Part shown: piece by piece, positions 28,892 to 37,299 of the stretch | How positions within the stretch are numbered: position 1 is the stretch's first letter | Layout of the letters: every line of letters starts with the position of its first letter | NCBI GenBank assembly: GCA_963707125.1 | Contig: CAVPOU010000023.1 | Span: forward strand, 141,147-205,146 | Source: CAVPDE01 sp963707125 | GTDB lineage: Bacteria; Desulfobacterota; DSM-4660; Desulfatiglandales; HGW-15 | Direction of reading: 5' to 3' | DNA: 64,000 bases | Position numbers and translations under genes: made by a program | The notes under the pieces: model-generated | Told to the model about the DNA's origin: nothing | The model's input: the letters and a program-made list of their open reading frames with translations, nothing else | The model's database searches: none

Positions 28892-31243
28892 ATGACATTA
28901 AAATTCGGACCCAGGAGAGGCGTTTACATTGATATCAGCAAAGAGCTCAAAGGCGAAAAGAAGCCTCTTTCCGATAAAGAGTTGCAGCTCTTTGAGCATC
29001 TTGACCTGATCTATCGTTCCCTTTGTGCCTTGCTTTTCAACTATGTGCCGGTCTCCGGACACCCGGGAGGCTCGATCTCATCGGGTCGCATTATCCAGGG
29101 CATTCTCTTTGACGCCATGGATTACGACGTGTCGGATCCGGATCGACAGGACGCGGATGTGATCTCCTTTGCGGCCGGCCACAAGACCATGGGCCTTTAT
29201 AGCCTGTGGGCCTTGCGGAACGAGTTGATCCGTATTGGAGCGCCCGACCTTCTGCCGTCCAATGAGGCATTGCAGCTCAGACTGGAAGACCTTCTGGGAT
29301 TCAGGAGAAATCCTGTGACCAGCACACCTCTGTTTGTGAAATTTCATTCAAAACCCCTGGATGGTCATCCCACCCCGGCCACCCCTTTTGTTCGTCTTTC
29401 CACAGGGGCATCAGGCGTGGGAATAGCCAGCTCCCTGGGACTCGCGTTCGGGGCCGCGGATCGTTACGGAGCACGCGCTCCCTACGTTCACTTTGTGGAT
29501 GGAGAGGGCGGCATGACCCCTGGCCGCGTGAGCGAAGCCTTGGCTGCGGCCGGTACCGCATCCCTGAAGAACGCGATTCTCCACGTGGACTGGAACCAGG
29601 CTTCCATTGATTCGAACCAGGTGTGTCGGGAGGGCGAAAAGCCCGGCGACTACGTGCAGTGGACTCCCATGGAACTGGCCTACCTTCATGACTGGAACGT
29701 GATCTACGTGCCCCGGGGCATGGATCTTCAGCAGATCCTGGCCGCTCAACGCCTGGCGGTCCGGATCAAAAACAGCCAGCCCACCGCGATCGTTTACCGG
29801 ACCACCAAAGGCTGGCAATACGGGATCGAAGGCAAAGGCTCTCATGGAGCAGGGCATGGGCTTTGCAGCAACGGGTTTTTCACTGCTGTCCAGCCCTTGA
29901 TGGGGAGCGCCGGCATCGAACTCCCCCGGTGCGGGGGTGAACAGCGCTGCAAGGCAGGCCAAAAGAGTGACCTTCTCGAAGAGTGCCTCTGGGAGGCCTT
30001 GTCGGGCGTCAGGACCGTGATCGAGCGAAGCCCGGATCTGGTCAAGGCCATGGCAAAACGGACGGTTCAGGCGCGCGACCGACTGAACCGCAAGAAGCGA
30101 CAACCCCGAAAGAACGCGCCCCAGGTCGACGCGGTTTACAGGACGGCTGAAAAGGAAGGGCAAGAGATCCCTGCAGCCATGAAGCTGGAGCCGGGTAAGA
30201 CGACAACCCTCAGAGGCGAACTGGGCCGCGTCTTAGAGTACTACAACAAAGCGAGCCAGGGCGCTATTTTCGTCGCCTCGGCAGACCTGCTCGGGTCCAC
30301 GAGCGTGAGCACCGGAGCCAAAGGCTTTCCTGAAGGGTATTTCAACAGTGCGACCAATCCCTTCTCGCGCACCCTTTCTATCGGCGGGATATGTGAAGAC
30401 GCCATGGCAGGCATCCTCTCCGGCCTGGCCAGCTTCGGCAGCCACATCGGCGTCGGTTCGTCTTATGCCGCCTTCATTGCTCCCCTGAGTCATATCGCCG
30501 CACGCCTTCACGCCATCGGCAATCAGGCCAGGCAGGCGATTGCGAAAGGACCCTATCGGCCGATCATTGTGGTGTGCGCCCACTCAGGAATCAAAACAGG
30601 GGAAGACGGTCCCACCCATGCGGATCCTCAGCCGCTCCAGTTGCTCCAGGAAAACTTCCCGAGGGGGACCATGATCACCTTGACCCCCTGGGATCCGCAG
30701 GAAATGTGGACCGTCATGTCCACCGCACTGGCCAGGAGGCCGGCGGTCATCGCTCCCTTTGTGACCAGGCCGAATGAGAAAATCCTTGATCGAAAAGCCC
30801 TGGGGCTTGCGCCTGCCACAGCCGCTTCCACGGGTGTTTATCTCCTGAAGGCGGCCGAGGGCAAGAGGGACGGCACCCTGGTGCTTCAAGGAAGTGAAGT
30901 GGCCTATGCTTTTGTTGAACAGACCTTGCCCCTTCTGAAACACAAAGGCATTGATCTCGATGTCTATTATGTGGCAAGTGCCGAGCTTTTTGATCTGCTC
31001 CCCGATGCCGAGAAGGATCGGATTTTCCCTGAGAGCAAGGGGGAGAAAGCCCTGGGCATCACGGGTTTCACCCTTCCCACCATGTACCGATGGATTTGTT
31101 CTGAACGGGGTCGCAGGATGTCCCTCCATCCCTTTAAGAAAGGCCATTTCCTTGGCAGCGGCCAGGCCACCATGGTTATGGCTGAGGCTGAGTTGGACGG
31201 TGAAGGCCAGTTCAAGGCGATTGTGGAGTATCTGAACAGATAA
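28892..31243 (+). CDS. Transketolase-like TPP enzyme of uncertain reaction
   Basis: 783 aa, longer than transketolase (about 660). The TPP half has SGHPGGS, LSTGASGVGIASSLGLAFG, and a changed GDG motif (DGEGG...DWNQ). The pyrimidine-domain half carries ICEDAMAG, where the Glu should activate TPP, and HSGIKTGEDGPTHADPQPL, like the transketolase GEDGPTHQP. An inserted basic region (about 380-430) separates the halves. GAGGAG precedes the ATG; 28844 would be an unsupported earlier start. Its place after glcDEF suggests it moves a two-carbon unit from a keto acid or ketose made in this pathway. I cannot name the reaction. Confidence 0.75.
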   Translation: MTLKFGPRRGVYIDISKELKGEKKPLSDKELQLFEHLDLIYRSLCALLFNYVPVSGHPGGSISSGRIIQGILFDAMDYDVSDPDRQDADVISFAAGHKTMGLYSLWALRNELIRIGAPDLLPSNEALQLRLEDLLGFRRNPVTSTPLFVKFHSKPLDGHPTPATPFVRLSTGASGVGIASSLGLAFGAADRYGARAPYVHFVDGEGGMTPGRVSEALAAAGTASLKNAILHVDWNQASIDSNQVCREGEKPGDYVQWTPMELAYLHDWNVIYVPRGMDLQQILAAQRLAVRIKNSQPTAIVYRTTKGWQYGIEGKGSHGAGHGLCSNGFFTAVQPLMGSAGIELPRCGGEQRCKAGQKSDLLEECLWEALSGVRTVIERSPDLVKAMAKRTVQARDRLNRKKRQPRKNAPQVDAVYRTAEKEGQEIPAAMKLEPGKTTTLRGELGRVLEYYNKASQGAIFVASADLLGSTSVSTGAKGFPEGYFNSATNPFSRTLSIGGICEDAMAGILSGLASFGSHIGVGSSYAAFIAPLSHIAARLHAIGNQARQAIAKGPYRPIIVVCAHSGIKTGEDGPTHADPQPLQLLQENFPRGTMITLTPWDPQEMWTVMSTALARRPAVIAPFVTRPNEKILDRKALGLAPATAASTGVYLLKAAEGKRDGTLVLQGSEVAYAFVEQTLPLLKHKGIDLDVYYVASAELFDLLPDAEKDRIFPESKGEKALGITGFTLPTMYRWICSERGRRMSLHPFKKGHFLGSGQATMVMAEAELDGEGQFKAIVEYLNR

Positions 31244-31320
31244 GGAAAAAGGACAAAGGTTAAAGGATTTCCGTTTTTATCCTTTTGCCTTTCTCCTTTA
31301 ACCTTTAACCTTGTTCTTTA
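31240..31320. repeat. Hairpin element between convergent genes
   Basis: AAAGGTTAAAGGATTTCCG... faces CCTTTAACCTTTAACCTT. It may also serve as a two-way terminator between the convergent genes. Confidence 0.55.
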
Positions 31321-31331
31321 TCTTGAGTTTA

Positions 31332-32108
31332 TTATGCGAACGTTACCGTCACCTCTCCGAGGGTGGAAAACTTGGCCACATAGGTCGCGCCCTTCTCCAC
31401 GGGCCAAATCGGCGTAAGGGTTCCGGTCATGATGACCTGACCGGCCTCAAGCCCTTTATTCCGGTCCGCCAGTTTCCCCGCGAGCCAGGCCACCCCCTTG
31501 GCAGGATGCCCCATGGCCAGAGCACCGGTGCCTTGCGCCAGTTCTTTGCCCGCCTGGGTGAGCACCACTTTTTCGTTCAGGAAATCAAATCCCGCCACCG
31601 GACGCCATTGACCGGCCAGAACGATTCGAGCGGAAAACCCGTTGTCCGCAAAGAAGTCGGGATAAGGACATTTCCAATCCTTGATCCGGGCGTCGCAGAT
31701 TTCAAAGGAGGCGCTCACCGCTTCCGTGGCTTTGATCACGTCTTCAACGCTCAAGCCCTTTCCCTTGAGGCCACTTTTCAATTTCAAACAGATCTCGCAC
31801 TCAAGCTTGGGGGCAATGAGTTCACTCATCGTCACCTTCACTCCATTCTTGAGCACCATGGAATCCATGAGATAACCATAGGTCGAATCCGGCAGGCCCA
31901 TCTTTTCCCGCACCGCCAGGTTGGTAAAGCCTATCTTGAAGCCGGCGACCTTTTGACCAGCCTGGACGCGCTTTTCAATGTTGCGCTCACAGATCCGGTA
32001 GGCATCGTCCAGCGACAAGCCGCCTGCAACCCCATCCGAGACAGGCCCTATGGGTTTTCGATTTTTCTCCGCCTCTGCCAAAATCTGCATTTCCTTTTCA
32101 AAAGCCAT
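31332..32108 (-). CDS. 2-oxopent-4-enoate hydratase / 4-oxalocrotonate decarboxylase family
   Basis: 258 aa, FAH-related fold (MhpD/DmpH/DmpE group). FKIGFTN near residue 60, PKLECEICLKL with the metal-binding acidic residues, and the late VIMTGTLTPIWPVEKG are typical. Members add water to, or decarboxylate, 2-oxo-enoates in meta-cleavage pathways; here it could act on a 2-oxoacid made by the glycolate-oxidase-type enzymes. The start at 32108 has a GGGGGG site; 32144 would be longer without one. It converges on the transketolase-like gene, so it need not be in the same operon. Confidence 0.82.
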   Translation of the reverse strand: MAFEKEMQILAEAEKNRKPIGPVSDGVAGGLSLDDAYRICERNIEKRVQAGQKVAGFKIGFTNLAVREKMGLPDSTYGYLMDSMVLKNGVKVTMSELIAPKLECEICLKLKSGLKGKGLSVEDVIKATEAVSASFEICDARIKDWKCPYPDFFADNGFSARIVLAGQWRPVAGFDFLNEKVVLTQAGKELAQGTGALAMGHPAKGVAWLAGKLADRNKGLEAGQVIMTGTLTPIWPVEKGATYVAKFSTLGEVTVTFA

Positions 32109-32212
32109 CGCTTCCCCCCTTTCTTCGTTCATCACCGGCGTCAAGACCCCCTTGCCGCCCAGTGCAGTTCTCTATAATGCTTGCGTCCGATTTCCCGAAA
32201 TTTTCTTAAGCA

Positions 32213-32310
32213 TTTTTCCCGTCTTGATTTTTCACTTGTTTGTGTCATTCGAATTTTGGTCATTCGAATTTGTTTCGGATTTCGGATTTCGTGCTTCGGA
32301 TTTGATTGCG
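32213..32310. repeat. TTCGGATTTCG family repeat
   Basis: ATTCGAATTTGTTTCGGATT and TTCGTGCTTCGGATTTG match the right arm of 9047-9212. A second palindrome (AGTAAGCAGAAAA / TTTCTGCTTACT) lies at about 32476-32540. Confidence 0.55.
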
Positions 32311-32591
32311 GCCAAGCCGCACCGGGACGTTCCGCATCCTGGAGCACCTTCCCTCTCTGTTGACTATTTTTGTACAGACAACCTAAAGCCTTGTCAAACC
32401 CAAAATCCAGCGTTGGCCTTTTCCTCCATACAAAGGCTCCTTGCCTTGGAACCATCCCTTGAGTCAGAACTGATAAGTAAGCAGTATGCAGTAAGTAGTA
32501 AGCAGAAAAGACAACTGCCTACTGATTTCTGCTTACTGAAACGCGACCGCTCTAAAGAGACCACACCCCCCAGGTTCGGGGTCGAAAACAT

Positions 32592-32954
32592 CTATGCAGC
32601 CTGATCGGTCTCCTTTTGCAGCCAATCCTTCACTTCCGGAGTCAGCCCGTAAACGCTCTTCCTGCGCGCCACGGTTTCAGCAAAGCGCTTTCTGAGATGA
32701 CGGGGCAGTTCGATCGCCGCCAAATCCACGGCCTCATCGGAGTTGCGCCGCACGAGGTAAATCTTCGGGGGCTCGTCCCACGTGTTCACCACGAAGTAGT
32801 AAGACACATCCTTCTTGGACTTCACCATTTTCCTTCCGTGAGCCGTGTTGTTCCCCCACTCCAGGTAAAGCGTCACCGCCTCTTCGGGCGTCATGCTCCA
32901 GTCAATGGAATTCAAGAGCGCTCTGTCGTTTCGGATATCTTCAAGAGTCATCAT
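32592..32954 (-). CDS. Small conserved protein (DVU0772-like)
   Basis: 120 aa. Reads LEDIRNDRALLNSIDWSMTP and YYFVVNTWDEPPKIYLVRR, which I recall from a small uncharacterised family of sulfate reducers (DVU0772 type); the match is from memory. It is compact alpha/beta with no signal or membrane helix. No function is known. It stands alone between repeat-rich gaps. If the family call is right, it supports a Desulfobacterota-like host. Confidence 0.65.
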   Translation of the reverse strand: MMTLEDIRNDRALLNSIDWSMTPEEAVTLYLEWGNNTAHGRKMVKSKKDVSYYFVVNTWDEPPKIYLVRRNSDEAVDLAAIELPRHLRKRFAETVARRKSVYGLTPEVKDWLQKETDQAA

Positions 32955-33099
32955 GAGTCGTCCCTTAACTATGCCGAGTTTTTGGAAGTTGCCTGATGGG
33001 AAAGTGTTGATTTGAAAATAAACACTCTTCCCGGAGATACAACCCAGAACTCTACCTCCCTAAGCGCAGACCTTTGGTCGCAGGCAAATGACCTAAGAC

Positions 33100-33255
33100 G
33101 ATATAAACTGAATGAATATCGAATGTCGAACAAGGTTTACCCGCCTTCGGCGGCGCCAGAGGCGACCAGGGAATTTCGAATGATGAAGTTCAATGAATTC
33201 GATTGTCTCCTTCGAAGTTCATTATTCGTCATTCGACATTCTGCGGTTCGCTTTT
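33100..33255. repeat. Inverted repeat with AATATCGAATGTCGAAC / TCGACATTCTG arms
   Basis: The left arm GAATATCGAATGTCGAAC and right arm GTTCATTATTCGTCATTCGA fold back around CCGCCTTCGGCGGCG. It is noncoding. Confidence 0.55.
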
Positions 33256-33362
33256 GGACTCCCTGGCAAATCGCAAGTTAATTCCGAAACAAGACCCTAA
33301 TCCGACTTCTTGCAAATACCCCTCAACTGTGTTACGCACTCTGAGCATGATGAGGTGAAATC

Positions 33363-33803
33363 ATGCGCGAACAAAAACCGGACTGTGTCTTTTGCCTTAT
33401 TGCTTCAAGCGGCGCGCCGGCTCAGATCATTTGCGAAAACGAGCTCTCCCTCTCCATCCTCGACATCAACCCTCTGGCTCAAGGGCATTGTCTGGTCATC
33501 CCGAGGCGCCATGTGCCGTGGTGGCATCAACTAACCGAGGAGGAGACCACCAGCCTCTTCAATCTTGCAAGAGACACCGCCAAGCGGATCATGAGAGCTT
33601 TGTCTCCCGAGTTCGTCACCATGTACGCGAGGGGTCGGCGCATTCCTCACACCCACCTCTTCCTGATTCCCACATACCAAGGAGATCCGACAGACCGTCA
33701 CTTCAACGCCCTGGAAGGGTTTCAAGAGCAAGCCTCCACCCTGGCGAGTTTACGAGACCGCGGAGCCTTGTCTCTGACCGCCGATTTTCTAAGGAAGACC
33801 TAG
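33363..33803 (+). CDS. HIT-family nucleotide-binding protein with altered third His
   Basis: 146 aa. It starts with the CxxC of HIT proteins (CVFCLI), then ILDINPLAQGHCLVIPRRH, typical of the fold. The histidine triad reads IPHTHLFLIP: the first and second (nucleophile) His are kept but the third is Phe. Hydrolase activity on AMP-linked compounds is possible but may be weakened. Codons for the small ORF at 33823 begin 20 bp later, so the two may share a transcript. Confidence 0.82.
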   Translation: MREQKPDCVFCLIASSGAPAQIICENELSLSILDINPLAQGHCLVIPRRHVPWWHQLTEEETTSLFNLARDTAKRIMRALSPEFVTMYARGRRIPHTHLFLIPTYQGDPTDRHFNALEGFQEQASTLASLRDRGALSLTADFLRKT

Positions 33804-33822
33804 GAAAGGGAAGAGTCCAATC

Positions 33823-34002
33823 ATGAGCGAGGGAAACTTCGAAAAGATACAGGAATCCGATGAACAGATGTACGGCCCAAAGGCAATTCTCGTATGCGGT
33901 TATCCTCCCCCGGAACACCGTTTCTTTGCCTTGTTCATGGAGAAAGCAGGGTTCAGCGACAGGCCGATTATCTTCGCCACGACTGAAGATGCCGGCAACT
34001 AA
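33823..34002 (+). CDS. Short ORF, DUF3783-like N-terminal fragment
   Basis: 59 aa: MSEGNFEKIQESDEQMYGPK, then AILVCGYPPPEHRFFALF. AAGGGAAGAG lies before the ATG. The layout resembles the start of DUF3783 proteins, which are about twice as long, so this is either a truncated copy or a short variant; the stop is a clean TAA and the next gene starts 23 bp later. Family assignment is tentative. Confidence 0.5.
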   Translation: MSEGNFEKIQESDEQMYGPKAILVCGYPPPEHRFFALFMEKAGFSDRPIIFATTEDAGN

Positions 34003-34024
34003 ATTTACTTGTTAGGAGAGTGTG

Positions 34025-34954
34025 ATGGCTTATTTATATGTTTTAAATGGCCCTGAAAAGGGTCGGTCTTTCAGACTGAGAGAGGGAGAAAACTATATAG
34101 GTCGTTCAATTGACAACGACATCCGTATTGAAGACAAAACACTTTCCCGGAAGCACGCAAGAATTCTTCTAAGGGGGAGCAGATTTTTCATAACGGACTT
34201 GAAGAGTCAAAACCGAACATTCTTTGACAGCGCCTATATGGAGCCAGGTTCAGAGGTGGAATTGAAGGCAGGGGTACCCATCGCTTTGGGAACGACCATC
34301 GTTTCCGTGTCTTTAAGCGAAACGGACGATGGCCAAATGACCTCTTTCAGTGAAACCGTAAAACTCAACAGGGCGGACATAGAAAAAGCCGGCGAGTTAG
34401 CAGAGCGCAGGGATGAAACGGATGTGAAGAGATTGCAGTTGCTCAAAGAGGCTTCAGAGCTCTTGGTCTCAGGAGTGCCTATTCGTGACGCTCTTGAAAA
34501 GATACTCCAGTCCATCACCGAAGAATTGAATAGAACTGACAGGGCTGCGATTATCCTGACGGACCCTCAGACAGGAGAAATTGAGGAGACAGTACTGGGA
34601 CCGCGCGTTCCAAGGAATCAGAAGGCAGCACCTTATTCCACCAAGGTCGTCGAGCGAGTGATCACCGTTAAACGCCCTGTGATGATTTCTAACACGAAAA
34701 CAGAGGAAGGCGATATTGCGGATACCCTGAAAGTTCTCAAAGTCCAGTGTGTCCTCTGTGTCCCCATGATATTCGCTTTCCGCATGACCGGCGTTATTTA
34801 CCTGGACTCCTTGCGCAGAGCTTATGGATTCAGAGAAGATGACCTTGCGCTGTTGATGGAACTGGGCCAGCAAATCGCGCTGGCTGTGGAAAAGGCCAGG
34901 TTTGTCGCTGACATATCGAGAGTCGCAGATTCCCTGACTCTTGATGAAGAATAG
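34025..34954 (+). CDS. FHA-GAF signalling protein
   Basis: 309 aa. The N-terminal FHA domain (about 1-95) has the phosphothreonine-binding signature GRSIDNDI...LSRKHARI. An acidic linker with a short helix follows, then a GAF domain (about 140-295) with LCVPMIFAFRMTGVIYLDS. There is no output domain, so it likely docks to a phosphorylated partner and senses a small molecule. AGGAG lies six bases before the ATG at 34025; a GTG three bases earlier is in frame. No Ser/Thr kinase of the Hanks type is in the window. Confidence 0.88.
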   Translation: MAYLYVLNGPEKGRSFRLREGENYIGRSIDNDIRIEDKTLSRKHARILLRGSRFFITDLKSQNRTFFDSAYMEPGSEVELKAGVPIALGTTIVSVSLSETDDGQMTSFSETVKLNRADIEKAGELAERRDETDVKRLQLLKEASELLVSGVPIRDALEKILQSITEELNRTDRAAIILTDPQTGEIEETVLGPRVPRNQKAAPYSTKVVERVITVKRPVMISNTKTEEGDIADTLKVLKVQCVLCVPMIFAFRMTGVIYLDSLRRAYGFREDDLALLMELGQQIALAVEKARFVADISRVADSLTLDEE

Positions 34955-35019
34955 ATATCCGACCCCCAGTGGCCAGGCTTTGGGTATAACCCTAATTTAG
35001 TGAATCTGCATGACCCAAA

Positions 35020-35245
35020 TTCGCAATCCGAATATCGAAATCCGAAACAAATTCGAATCTCCAATGTCCCAATGACCAAAGCAGAACAAGGCCCATGGAC
35101 GCATCGTTTGGATCATTTGAATGTTGATCATTGGGTATTGCCCTTCGACATGGCTCAGGGTGGTGAGTCCTTCGACGTTGCTCAGGACCCTGAGGTTCTC
35201 GAAGGGCTGGTCGAACCATTTCGAGTTTCGTGCTTAGGATTTCGT
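35020..35245. repeat. TTCGGATTTCG element interrupted by a CCTTCGAC...GCTCAGG segment
   Basis: The left arm CCGAATATCGAAATCCGAAA and right arm TTTCGAGTTTCGTGCTTAGG belong to the 9047 family. Between them sits GCCCTTCGACATGGCTCAGG plus a near-copy, a motif also found at 18190, so one repeat appears inserted in another. Confidence 0.55.
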
Positions 35246-35303
35246 GCTTACCTATGCTTCCTTCTGGACTGCTCTTGGATATGTGAACGCGTTCGATCCC
35301 GGT

Positions 35304-37163
35304 TCATTGCTCAAAGTCTATCGTGAGCTCAAACACACCCTGTTCCAGCCTTGCCTTGACCGGCAGCTCCCCTTTCTCGAACACCTTCATCATCGCCTTG
35401 TTTGAGGCAAGCACGTCCGCCGTCAACCCTTTGATGCCGCGCTCCTTGGCAAGCCGGATGAGCATCTTGTAAAGGAAACCGGCAATACCCAGCCCCTGGT
35501 ATTTCTCATCCACCACAAAAGCGACATCCGCGTAGGGCCGGCTCTGATGCCTTGCAAATCTCGCCTCCGCAATGAGACGCTCCTCCCCTGACTCTCCTGC
35601 AAGCCCCACAATGGACATCACCTTGTTGCAATCCACGTTGACGTACTCCTGCATCCGCGCATGGGGCATGACTTTGACCGAGCTGAAATAGCGGTAGTAC
35701 ACCGCTTCATCCGAGAATCGATAGAAAAGGCGCCTCATCTCTTCTTCGTCCGAGGGCCGGATCGCTCTGAACGAGACCTTCACTCCACCCTTGAAGGTCT
35801 GCCTTGCGGACGCATCGCCGGGATAAAGGCGAGCGCACTCTGCAAGGAAGATCTGATCCTGGTATAGGATCTTCTCCCCTTTGGCCTGTTCCACCAGCTT
35901 TGCCCTGTCGTCGGGGTGGGCAATGTCGATCAACGCCTGAGCTCTTTGGCGGAGTGTCCTCCCCCTGAGGTTGGCGACACCATACTCGGTCACCACCATG
36001 TCAATCGATTCCCGCAGCGTGAGCTGATTTGGAAACTCCTTGATGGACAATCGGATGTTGGCCCAGCCCTTCCGGTTCCGGCTCGGCAGGGCAAAGATCG
36101 TCCGGCCCCCTTCTGAGAGCTCTGCGCCATTCAGGAAGTCAATGGCCTCCCCCGGCCCGGCAGCGACGTTTCCTCTTCCAAAGTGAAGGGCGATCATGCC
36201 TGAGAGATCCACCTTGCGGGCCGGCAGAATCGCCGCAAACCTTGGGTTCCGGCCTATCTGGAGCGGGTCAAAAACCTTGTCGGTCCCCTGGAACTCCACC
36301 AGGGGATTGCGGTCCAGCCACGCCATAAGCTCCGGTGTCCCGAAAGCATAGGAAACGAGAGACTTGCCCCTCCAGATCGCTTTCCGGCGATTGGTCACAG
36401 CCCCTCCCTTCACGAGATCCATGAGCGGATCCGTAAAAAAGGGAGAGTGAATGCCGAGGTGCTTCTTACGAGCCAGATGACGGCTCAGCGCCTCGAAAAG
36501 AGGACCGATGGAAAAAGCAATGCAGCTTCCATCCTCGATGAGAGAAGCCACGTTGGCCGCCAGCCGATCGAACACGTCATCCACAGGCCACCGGGGAAAA
36601 TAAAACGGCGGCTCGGTAGAGCGAACGAGGATGTCAAAGTCGGAGATGGGAACGAACGTATCCCCAAACGTGACCGGAATCTGGGTATTGATCTCGCCTA
36701 CCTTCAAAGACGCTTGTTCCATGGCCGGCCGCGCCACATCCACGGCCACACCGAGGCTGCAGTACCCGGCTTCGTTCGGAGGAGTCACCTGGACAATGGC
36801 GACGTCAATCGGAATCTGCCTGGACTCGATCAGATGAGGAATCCGGGAAAACCGGCTCGGAATAAGATCCACCAGCCCCTCGGTGATCGCCTGGCTGGCC
36901 ACCCATCCGGAAAAAAAGGTCTTCAGCCGGAACTTCTGAGAACGAAGCCCCTTGAGGGAAATGGCGTCCCCGAGGCTGACCACTTGAATCAGTTCGAGGT
37001 CCACGATATTCTGGGCATCGGAAGACATCAAGTGCTTGACCATGGTTCTCGGCTCGGCCACACCCGTACTGATGAAGAGGCTCATCCCCGGTTCGAGCTT
37101 GCTCAGAACTTCTTCCGGTGAGACCACCCGGTCTTCCCACGACCTGGTTTTGTTCGGCTTCAT
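35304..37163 (-). CDS. Acetyl-CoA hydrolase/4-hydroxybutyrate CoA-transferase fused to GNAT acetyltransferase
   Basis: 619 aa. Residues about 1-430 are a class I CoA-transferase/acetyl-CoA hydrolase with PPNEAGYCSLGVAVD and, near its end, the MVTEYGVANLRG motif of this family. Residues about 450-619 are a GNAT acetyltransferase (VKVSFRAIRPSDEEEMRRLF...VVDEKYQGLGIAGFLY, the last holding the acetyl-CoA loop QGLGIA). The fusion suggests acetyl-CoA is used by both parts, possibly with acetylation controlling flux. The start at 37163 is chosen because the upstream 23 codons lie in a repeat element. The ribosome site is weak. Confidence 0.88.
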   Translation of the reverse strand: MKPNKTRSWEDRVVSPEEVLSKLEPGMSLFISTGVAEPRTMVKHLMSSDAQNIVDLELIQVVSLGDAISLKGLRSQKFRLKTFFSGWVASQAITEGLVDLIPSRFSRIPHLIESRQIPIDVAIVQVTPPNEAGYCSLGVAVDVARPAMEQASLKVGEINTQIPVTFGDTFVPISDFDILVRSTEPPFYFPRWPVDDVFDRLAANVASLIEDGSCIAFSIGPLFEALSRHLARKKHLGIHSPFFTDPLMDLVKGGAVTNRRKAIWRGKSLVSYAFGTPELMAWLDRNPLVEFQGTDKVFDPLQIGRNPRFAAILPARKVDLSGMIALHFGRGNVAAGPGEAIDFLNGAELSEGGRTIFALPSRNRKGWANIRLSIKEFPNQLTLRESIDMVVTEYGVANLRGRTLRQRAQALIDIAHPDDRAKLVEQAKGEKILYQDQIFLAECARLYPGDASARQTFKGGVKVSFRAIRPSDEEEMRRLFYRFSDEAVYYRYFSSVKVMPHARMQEYVNVDCNKVMSIVGLAGESGEERLIAEARFARHQSRPYADVAFVVDEKYQGLGIAGFLYKMLIRLAKERGIKGLTADVLASNKAMMKVFEKGELPVKARLEQGVFELTIDFEQ

Positions 37164-37187
37164 ACTCTCATCTCTACGGATCGAGGG

Positions 37188-37282
37188 ACAAAGCAAAACA
37201 AGGGACATAGGCACACAGGCACAGAGGGACAAAGCAGAAGACTTCTTTTCTTGTCTTTACCCTTTGCATCTTTGTCCCTTTG
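37188..37282. repeat. Exact inverted copy of 22810-22904
   Basis: 95 bp identical to the reverse complement of 22810-22904, containing GGCACACAGGCACAGAGGGAC and AGAAGACTTCTTTTCTTG. It lies between the SbcD-like and CoA-transferase genes. Additional CTTTGTCCC units continue to 37296. Confidence 0.8.
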
Positions 37283-37299
37283 TCCCTTTGTCCCTTTCT

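Noticed and set aside
33012..33281. 89-aa ORF
   Set aside because: Covers an inverted repeat and has no ribosome site or family likeness.
37164..37232. Extra 23 N-terminal residues of the CoA-transferase/GNAT protein
   Set aside because: They are translated from the GGGACAAAG repeat element.
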